Below are positions 58,764-64,000 of a stretch of DNA of 64,000 bases, one piece after another; within the stretch, counting starts at the first letter, position 1, and each line of letters opens with the position of its first letter. A program made the position numbers and the translations under genes. The notes under the pieces are model-generated. The model worked only from the letters and a program-made list of their open reading frames with translations. It was not told the DNA's origin and did no database searches. Where the stretch lies: contig OOIN01000014.1 of assembly GCA_900323505.1 (NCBI GenBank), positions 248,001-312,000 on the forward strand, in the 5' to 3' direction. Source of the DNA: Ustilago trichophora. Its lineage: Eukaryota; Basidiomycota; Ustilaginomycetes; Ustilaginales; Ustilaginaceae.

Positions 58764-59182
58764 TTCTCACGCCTCTTCATGAAGCAGACCGTCTCAACCA
58801 ATCGAGCTCGACTTTCGGAAGAAATTATTCTCCTAGCCAAGTAATACTCTCACGGCTTGTCATGCATAGCGACGAAAGAGGAGCTTGTTTGCGGCTGAAG
58901 TTTCAGAGGTAGAGCTCGATGAGGCTCCCTACACTCAAAAAGGGGGACCTTCAAGCGCCAATCGCGACTTAAGGACAAAGGATGGGGGTACGAGACAGAA
59001 TGGATAAGCCCTGAGATTGATAGGCTGTGGCTTGGCGACCAGAGAACGTAAGAATAGTCAAGGAATATACTCCTTGGAAACTGTCGTTGAGAAGTGTTTG
59101 AGACGAGCTACACTAGTGCAGACGCCCTTGTCTCTTGCTTGAGCTGCTAAGATGGTCAGGGACGAGCAGGGGCAACTATAGT
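58764..59182. other. Spacer between the pseudogene and E3
   Basis: No exon-1-like sequence (signal peptide plus KDGD) and no other recognisable gene. Confidence 0.4.
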
Positions 59183-59820
59183 CTAGTGGTATTGAACCAG
59201 TCCAATGCGAGCCCACTTGGTGCAGACAACACCTCTGCTGTTGTTGCTTCTCCTAGTGTCGGCGACAAACTCTTCGCTGTCCTGCTCCCTGATGACCATT
59301 ATGTATCCAAATTTGCGATTCCAGGTCTCGAGGGTCACCACAGAACAAGGCAGCATATCTGGATAGCTCTCATAGTGCAACGTAATGCCGGCATACGGAT
59401 ATTCGATCGAAAAATCCCAGAGTTGGTTGCTAAGCGTGAAATCTTTCAATATCCTCAGCAGAAAAGATAGTATTCTCAGTTTGATGATGTTTTGAAGTCC
59501 GAGGACGAGGATGAAAGGTGAGTTTTGTGCTTACCGGTAAAGTCACCATCCTTGGCGAAGAGGATGGGTTTTCCCTTTTCTGCTTTGTGAGATGTAATCT
59601 TTGTGCGGTGAAAGTTGCCATCGACATGTGTGAAGCATCGCCAGTGCAAGTCGAAGCCAGGGGACGTGTTTTCACACAGCTTGCGGTATTCGGTATTATG
59701 CGGGAGAAGGAGCTCAGGGCAATTGCCTTGACCGTCTTGTGTTGCGATAGTGAGGCGAAGCGACGTAGCCAATACGAGTAGGCTTAAAGCCAGACAGGCT
59801 CTGCGAAGGGTGTACCGCAT
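59183..59820 (-). CDS. Secreted effector-type protein E3 (two exons)
   Basis: Exons are 59535-59820 and 59183-59442, with a 92-nt GTAAGC intron, giving 181 aa. The N-terminus (MRYTLRRACLALSLLVLATS) is a signal peptide with a basic start. The mature part has NCPELLLPHNTEYRKLCE, WRCF, and FAKDGDFTG at the intron. Exon 2 opens DFTLSNQLWDF, with LPCSVV and IREQDSEEFVADTRR, and ends VVCTKWARIGLVQYH. The shared backbone (CP, the LC turn, CF, KDGD, FT, CxKW) places it in the same family, but it forms its own subgroup with the pseudogene at 58.4-58.8 kb. The function is unknown. I saw no strong TATA box. Confidence 0.75.
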
Positions 59821-60845
59821 ACCTGCGTGATGGTTGAGAAATCCTCCAGGATGAATCTGCGTAAAGTGAGGGGACGTCCAGTCTGTTAGATGAGCTTATG
59901 AATGTCGCGACTCTCACGCGAGCTGCTTCATGATCTCTTGCCGTAACTTACTGAGACTCGGGTTGGAGCTACTTTGATAGCTTCTGGAAAAACGAAGTGA
60001 TGCACTGGCTTCGTGCTAAGTGGATGATGAAAGGAAGAGGCTCAGACATAGTAAGGTGAAAGAGTAGACGGGCGGGACACGTTAAAGTGGGCTGTGCGAG
60101 CTCACACTACCATCTTGCACGAGACGTACATGTCATACCGCTACGGCTGCCAGATTCTATCCTACCGGACTTAAGTGTGGGTAGCCTTCTCCGAATGTGC
60201 GAAGGCCCAGATTCCTCATTTGCTGGCATTGAGCCACCATGGGTACCATTGGAACGTCCTCCAACGGAAGCGCAAGCCCCCAGAATGCCCTTGTTTGCGC
60301 AAAAAAAAAAAAAAAAAAAAACTCTCAAGCCTATAGCGTCGTGTGACCAGGCTGATGATAACTATCAGCCTTCGCTATTGGAATTTTATCAGCCTCGGGG
60401 GCCTCTTTTATGCTTGCATCTCTGTCTTTCGTGTTCTCGTCTTCATCAAATCTTCGCTATACGCCCGACCATTTGCTTTCATCGGCGCGGCTGAAACTTC
60501 AAGGTAGCTCGGCTCTCAAGCCGAAGCTGAAAAGAAATGGAATGCGTCTTCCATTTTGAGAAACAAATTTGATTCAGACCCTCGAACGCACCGCCACTAC
60601 ACGTTGTTATAGCATATCAAGGCTTTGAAATCATCGGAATCAGCCCAAGATCAAACGTCTGATATATATATTAGAATCAACCTCATGGTTTGTGATGAAT
60701 ATGAGCAAAAAGACACTCCGTAAAGTGTGGACATTGAGAGAAGGGCTTTGGTGGCGAGTAGAGGGTTGCAAACAAGAGTGATAGGACAGCAGAGGAGAAG
60801 AACCAGTACTGACAGTGATAGTTGATGAAGTCGCTGTATTCCCGG
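59821..60845. other. Spacer upstream of E3 with a poly(A) tract
   Basis: It holds a 21-base A run at 60301-60321 and a GGGCGGGACAC / GTGGGCTGTG pair near 60070-60095 that may be a divergent copy of the effector upstream block. No gene is supported. Confidence 0.4.
60301..60321. repeat. Poly(A) tract, 21 bases
   Basis: An uninterrupted run of 21 A on the plus strand, the longest homopolymer noticed in the window. Confidence 0.95.
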
Positions 60846-61515
60846 TCAAGTAATCCGAGACACGGTCGCCCATTTTCCAATTCCGTCTCGATGATAGAAT
60901 TCGAGATTCACCCACTTTGTACACGCTTCTCCTTCCAAGGGATGATTGCCAAAGGTTGCCGCTATGGTGTCGAAGCTCTCATTCAACAGACCCAACTCCA
61001 TGTCACTCTGATGAACTTTCTCTACGGCAAGCTTGTAGCAGCCTTTAGACTCGTCATACTGGGAGTAAGTGACTTTGAACCCTTTGTCCCGAAACTCCAG
61101 TGTGAATTCAGCGCTTGGGTCTCGAGTGGTAAAGTCTGCCAAGGGAAAAGCAGAACAGATCGTTTTGTGCTGTCAGCCCACTGTGATTGGCTCTTTACAC
61201 TCGTATGAGTAGGACCGACTTACAATGCATGTCGCCATCCTTGATCAGAAAAAGATCTGTTGCAAAAAAATCAACATCTTTGATCAAATTGGATGGAGTC
61301 GTAGCCCACGTGCTTTGGATGTTGTAAGCTGGAGTGGCGAAGCAAGTCCATTTCGGCTCTGCTCCTTCGGAATCGCAATGACTGCGATACTCTTTGTTTC
61401 GAGGAAGCCATCCGATCTGCTCTGCGCATTTGCTATCGCATCGCACGTCAGATAGGAACGTGACAACGAAAGCCAATCCAATGATGAATCCGGCTGGCTT
61501 GTTCAAGGACCACAT
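60846..61515 (-). CDS. Secreted effector-type protein E4 (two exons)
   Basis: Exons are 61224-61515 and 60846-61135, with an 88-nt GTAAGT intron, giving 193 aa. The ATG at 61515 precedes a signal peptide (WSLNKPAGFIIGLAFVVTF, ending near VRC). The mature part has CAEQIGWLPRNKEYRSHCD, PKWTCF and LIKDGDMH at the intron. Exon 2 opens YFTTRDPSAEFTLEFRD, with KGCYKLAVEKV and EACTKWVNLEFYH. It is the close partner of E5 (FTTRDP, CTKWVN) and more distant from E1-E3. An in-frame ATG lies 20 codons upstream but would mask the signal peptide. A TATTTAAA core promoter element lies about 115 bp upstream. Confidence 0.78.
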
Positions 61516-61626
61516 TGTAACAAATACTCCTTGAACCCAGAGAGGAGGGAATGCAAGAATAGGGAGGCGAGACAAGGACGATGAACAAGGTTGTTCTCCT
61601 GGCAGCCCTTCTCGGCAAGCCGATCT

Positions 61627-61636
61627 CTTTAAATAG
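61627..61636 (-). promoter_or_regulatory. TATA-like element of E4
   Basis: CTATTTAAAG on the minus strand, 112 bp before the ATG. E5 has the same CTATTTAAAG about 115 bp before its ATG. Confidence 0.5.
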
Positions 61637-61759
61637 CATAAGAAACGCCTCCTCGCTCAAGAGTTGCCTCTTTCTGCTGTTTTGAGCATGCATATCGCAG
61701 CACAAGGCTTCGCCACTGTTTAGATCCGAGCCGGAAACTTGCTGGAGGGCCGGAGCTGA

Positions 61760-61850
61760 TACCACCCACCGCAAAGTGCGTTCACCCGCTGCTCTCCCTC
61801 ACAACAGTGAGGTGCACTGGAGGGGGCAGTGGTGCTGTCCCACCGCTCAC
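61760..61850 (-). promoter_or_regulatory. E4 upstream block with GTCCCACC and GTGCACTGG
   Basis: On the plus strand: GCTCTCCCTCACAACAGTGA, GGTGCACTGGAGGGGG, then GTCCCACCGCT. The E5 upstream copy at 63600-63690 has the same order (GCTCTCCCACAC, GTGCACTGGGGG, CTTCCACCGCT). This is a paired promoter duplication. Confidence 0.55.
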
Positions 61851-62640
61851 ACAAGTACGTTAGGCTCGCCTTACAGGTCGCACTAATTTGTTCGCTATGT
61901 TCTCGGCATCATAGGTGACTCAACCAATGCAGTCAGCCCCACTGCCCACTTGCACTAGCATCAATCAAATCGACAGATCAGAGAGACCCACGCGATCAAG
62001 TGGGGGAAGTGTCTTGCCCAATCCCTGTGTAGATTGAGCTCTATAAAAGTACCCACAGTAGAGGTGACTGCCCGGTGAAGTCTCAAAAAGGGCCAAAGAT
62101 GAGGCACTCTGGCTTCTCCAAAACGACCTGCTGCACAGTTGTGGTGGGCCTGACGACAGCCGGCCCCACCATGGGTGGGAATCTCGTCTGCAAAATTACC
62201 CATCATCATCAAGGTTTACGATGATTGTGCAAGACATAGCGCTCTGCAACTCCTGCGGCAGGGCGAGAGCGTCTGGGTGAGCAGAGCTTGCCTTGCCACG
62301 TCACCCTCTTCATTATGCTTTTATGCTTATCGTATCATCTCACCTTTCGCTAGGCCTTACCTAGTGAGCTTAGTTGTTCTTTTTTCACCCTGTGATTCCC
62401 TCAGTTTGCTCGCCCTCTGCGCCCTACCGGCCCCTTTACGGCGGGCTGGGAGCCTCATCGAGCTTCAGGCCTCACTGGTCTAGCCGTAACAACATTGAAT
62501 TCCCAACATGCTTAATAGGGCGTACAAAGCTCTGACATCAAGAGAGAGGCTTCGATTGTGAGCAGAGGCTTGTTCATTGACTTCGCTTGCGAGAACATAA
62601 GAGGAAAAGAAAAACACCACCAACAGCGATGGTTGCCGTA
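61851..62640. other. Spacer with an orphan promoter-like stretch
   Basis: A plus-strand CTATAAAAG at about 62041-62049 lies near GTGGTGGGCC and GGCCCCACC (about 62138-62172), which resemble the effector upstream boxes. No family exon follows on either strand, so it may be what is left of a lost gene. Confidence 0.4.
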
Positions 62641-63315
62641 TTACTTCCGAGATCGTATAAGATTCGTTCCCCTGAAACGTCCATAGCCCGAATAGGAATA
62701 GAAGTTGAAGTTTACCCACTTGGTGCACACTGTCGCTTCCATAGGGGCGACCGAGAAGGTTCCAGCTATGACATTGTGCTTTTCGTCGAGAATCTCCATC
62801 TCATATTCGCTCCACGGAAGGTGCTCTATGGCCATTTTGAAGCAGCCCGTGTTCTTGTCATACTCGGAATACGCGATATTGAATCCTTGATTGTACTCCA
62901 TTGTGAACGGAATGGCTGGGTCTCGAGTTGTGAAGACTTGAAAAGTTGCATTGAGATCATTTCGTGTTGTCAGCCAGCTGTGGGCGGCTCCCTGCCATAA
63001 ATAGATCGACCATTCCAATAGGGTTAACTTACGGTGCATGTCACCATCCTTGATGAGGAAAAGTTCTTTTTCAACATCTTTGATTGAGCTGGATGTGGTC
63101 GTGACCCGAACTGATTGGATGTCAAAGCCTTCACTATTGAAGCAAGGCCACTTGGGGTCTATTCCTTCTACCTCGCATCGTGCGCGAAACTCTTTGTTTC
63201 GGGGAACCCATCCTATAATCCGTTGGCATGCGTCATCACATAGCACGCCAGAGAGGAACGTGGCAACGAAAGTCAGTCCAAAGCTGAGCATTGCCGGATT
63301 GGTCAAGGACCGCAT
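62641..63315 (-). CDS. Secreted effector-type protein E5 (two exons)
   Basis: Exons are 63033-63315 and 62641-62936, with a 96-nt GTAAGT intron, giving 192 aa. The signal peptide (MRSLTNPAMLSFGLTFVATF, ending near VLC) is followed by CQRIIGWVPRNKEFRARCE, PKWPCF and LIKDGDMH at the intron. Exon 2 opens LFTTRDPAIPFTMEYNQGF, with TGCFKMAIEHL and TVCTKWVNFNFYS. The intron length is divisible by three and lacks an in-frame stop, so the unspliced frame is also open (224 aa). The removed stretch has no counterpart in the other paralogues, which supports splicing. It is the partner of E4. Confidence 0.8.
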   Translation of the reverse strand: MRSLTNPAMLSFGLTFVATFLSGVLCDDACQRIIGWVPRNKEFRARCEVEGIDPKWPCFNSEGFDIQSVRVTTTSSSIKDVEKELFLIKDGDMHRKLTLLEWSIYLWQGAAHSWLTTRNDLNATFQVFTTRDPAIPFTMEYNQGFNIAYSEYDKNTGCFKMAIEHLPWSEYEMEILDEKHNVIAGTFSVAPMEATVCTKWVNFNFYSYSGYGRFRGTNLIRSRK

Positions 63316-63428
63316 TGTATCAAATTGTTCTTGTTTTTAGAAATGAGGGAGTCGTCGTACAGCGAAGTCAAGAGAGACGAGGACGGTGAATGGAATTCCC
63401 TGCACTCCTTTTAGACGAGCTGATTTCA

Positions 63429-63438
63429 CCTTTAAATA
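63429..63438 (-). promoter_or_regulatory. TATA-like element of E5
   Basis: TATTTAAAGG on the minus strand, about 115 bp before the E5 ATG, at the same distance as in E4. Confidence 0.5.
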
Positions 63439-63599
63439 GCGTAACAAGGGCCTTCTTACGCCGTAGTAACGTCTCCAACTCGGTCCAAAAGACCGCCTTC
63501 AGCCGGTCCGAGCCCACAGACAACAACCCAATACGTTGCCACTTGTGAGATGCAATGCAAGTCCTGACCGGCCAAAGCTGCGAACGCACAACACAGTGC

Positions 63600-63690
63600 T
63601 GCCTCACCCTTTGCTCTCCCACACAGCAGAGAAGTGCACTGGGGGAGGGGGGGGGGGACATCGGTGCTCTTCCACCGCTGGCACATCACG
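63600..63690 (-). promoter_or_regulatory. E5 upstream block
   Basis: It shares the order GCTCTCCC, GTGCACTGG, a G run and CCACCGCT with the block before E4. A 9-bp-plus G tract lies inside it. Confidence 0.5.
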
Positions 63691-63790
63691 TCAGGTCTGA
63701 ATTGCAGGTCGTGCTGCACCTCATGTGTCCGGCTTCACAGATGGGCCCACCAACGTAGTAGTCTGACTTCGTTCCCGCACTGTGGCTGTG

Positions 63791-64000
63791 GTCTGTCTCG
63801 TGCGTGTGAGCTGCGAGACAGCGTCCGTTGAGCGAGTGGGGCTAGCATCAAAACCCCACCTTGCTCCTTCCTTCCTTCATCTCACCTCGCTGCGCTTGTT
63901 TTGCTGCGCTCACCCCAAGCTCGCTCATTGTTTCCCTCCCTGTGTTCCCTCCCTTCTCTGTATGTTTCTGTCCCGCTGCGCTCGACTGAACCCTCTCACG
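63791..64000 (+). mobile_element. 5' end of another DIRS-type element copy, cut by the window edge
   Basis: CTGTCTCG...CGAGACAGCGTCCG forms the same terminal hairpin. GTTGAGCGAGTGGGG, TTTTGCTGCGCTCACCCCAA and GCTCGCTCATTG match the leader of the full element. TGTATGTTTCTGTCCCGC and TGCGCTCGAC match the fragment at 55.88-55.91 kb. It continues beyond the right edge. Confidence 0.7.

Noticed and set aside
54851..63315. Firm naming of the effector family as Mig1
   Set aside because: The resemblance is in layout only; without a search I cannot confirm homology, so the genes are left unnamed.
1..64000. Assignment to Ustilago maydis itself
   Set aside because: Gene content fits any close smut, and no species-diagnostic sequence could be checked.

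Overview
This window is nuclear DNA of a smut fungus (Basidiomycota, Ustilaginales; a relative of Ustilago, Sporisorium or Pseudozyma). The evidence is a set of compact eukaryotic housekeeping genes with few or no introns, CT-rich 5' leaders, TACTGTAC-type pentanucleotide repeats between genes, and a tandem family of small secreted cysteine-containing proteins of the kind smuts express in the plant. I cannot name the species from the sequence alone.

Layout. Positions 1-49,061 are a conserved chromosomal block: a partial RBM25-like splicing factor (-), SEC24 with an N-terminal WW domain (+), CKS1 in four exons (+), a PrxQ/BCP-like peroxiredoxin with a very long disordered tail (-), a secreted double-psi beta-barrel protein (-), a small unknown protein (-), a Sel1-repeat Skt5/Chs4-like protein (+), LSM8 (-), class 2 dihydroorotate dehydrogenase (+), TOR kinase (+), the septin CDC10 (-), a SCAMP (-), a two-bromodomain RSC4-like chromatin remodeller subunit (+), a CTR copper transporter (+), a crotonase-family enzyme (-) and a DAO-type FAD oxidoreductase ending in a CaaX box (+). 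Two gene-poor stretches (10.4-13.9 kb and 16.4-20.1 kb) hold mostly microsatellites. A 153-bp minisatellite lies at 23.77-24.67 kb.

From about 49.1 kb to the right edge the character changes to an accessory locus. Five minus-strand genes encode related secreted proteins of 176-193 aa. Each has two exons, and the single phase-1 intron sits at the same place, just after a conserved Lys-Asp-Gly-Asp motif and before a Phe-Thr pair. There are three sequence subgroups, two decayed members, and a recurring GGTGGGAC/CCCAC-type block upstream of the genes. A nearly complete DIRS-type retrotransposon (gag-like ORF, reverse transcriptase/RNase H ORF, tyrosine recombinase) lies inside this array on the minus strand, and two plus-strand fragments of the same family lie at 55.66-56.07 kb and at the right edge. 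The element copies abut effector promoter blocks, and the first effector gene lies between two head-to-head element 5' ends. This looks like an effector cluster being reshaped by duplication and tyrosine-recombinase retroelements.

Start codons were chosen at ATG. Several long reading frames (SEC24, DHODH, CDC10, the peroxiredoxin) stay open upstream without any ATG, and those extensions are treated as leader sequence.
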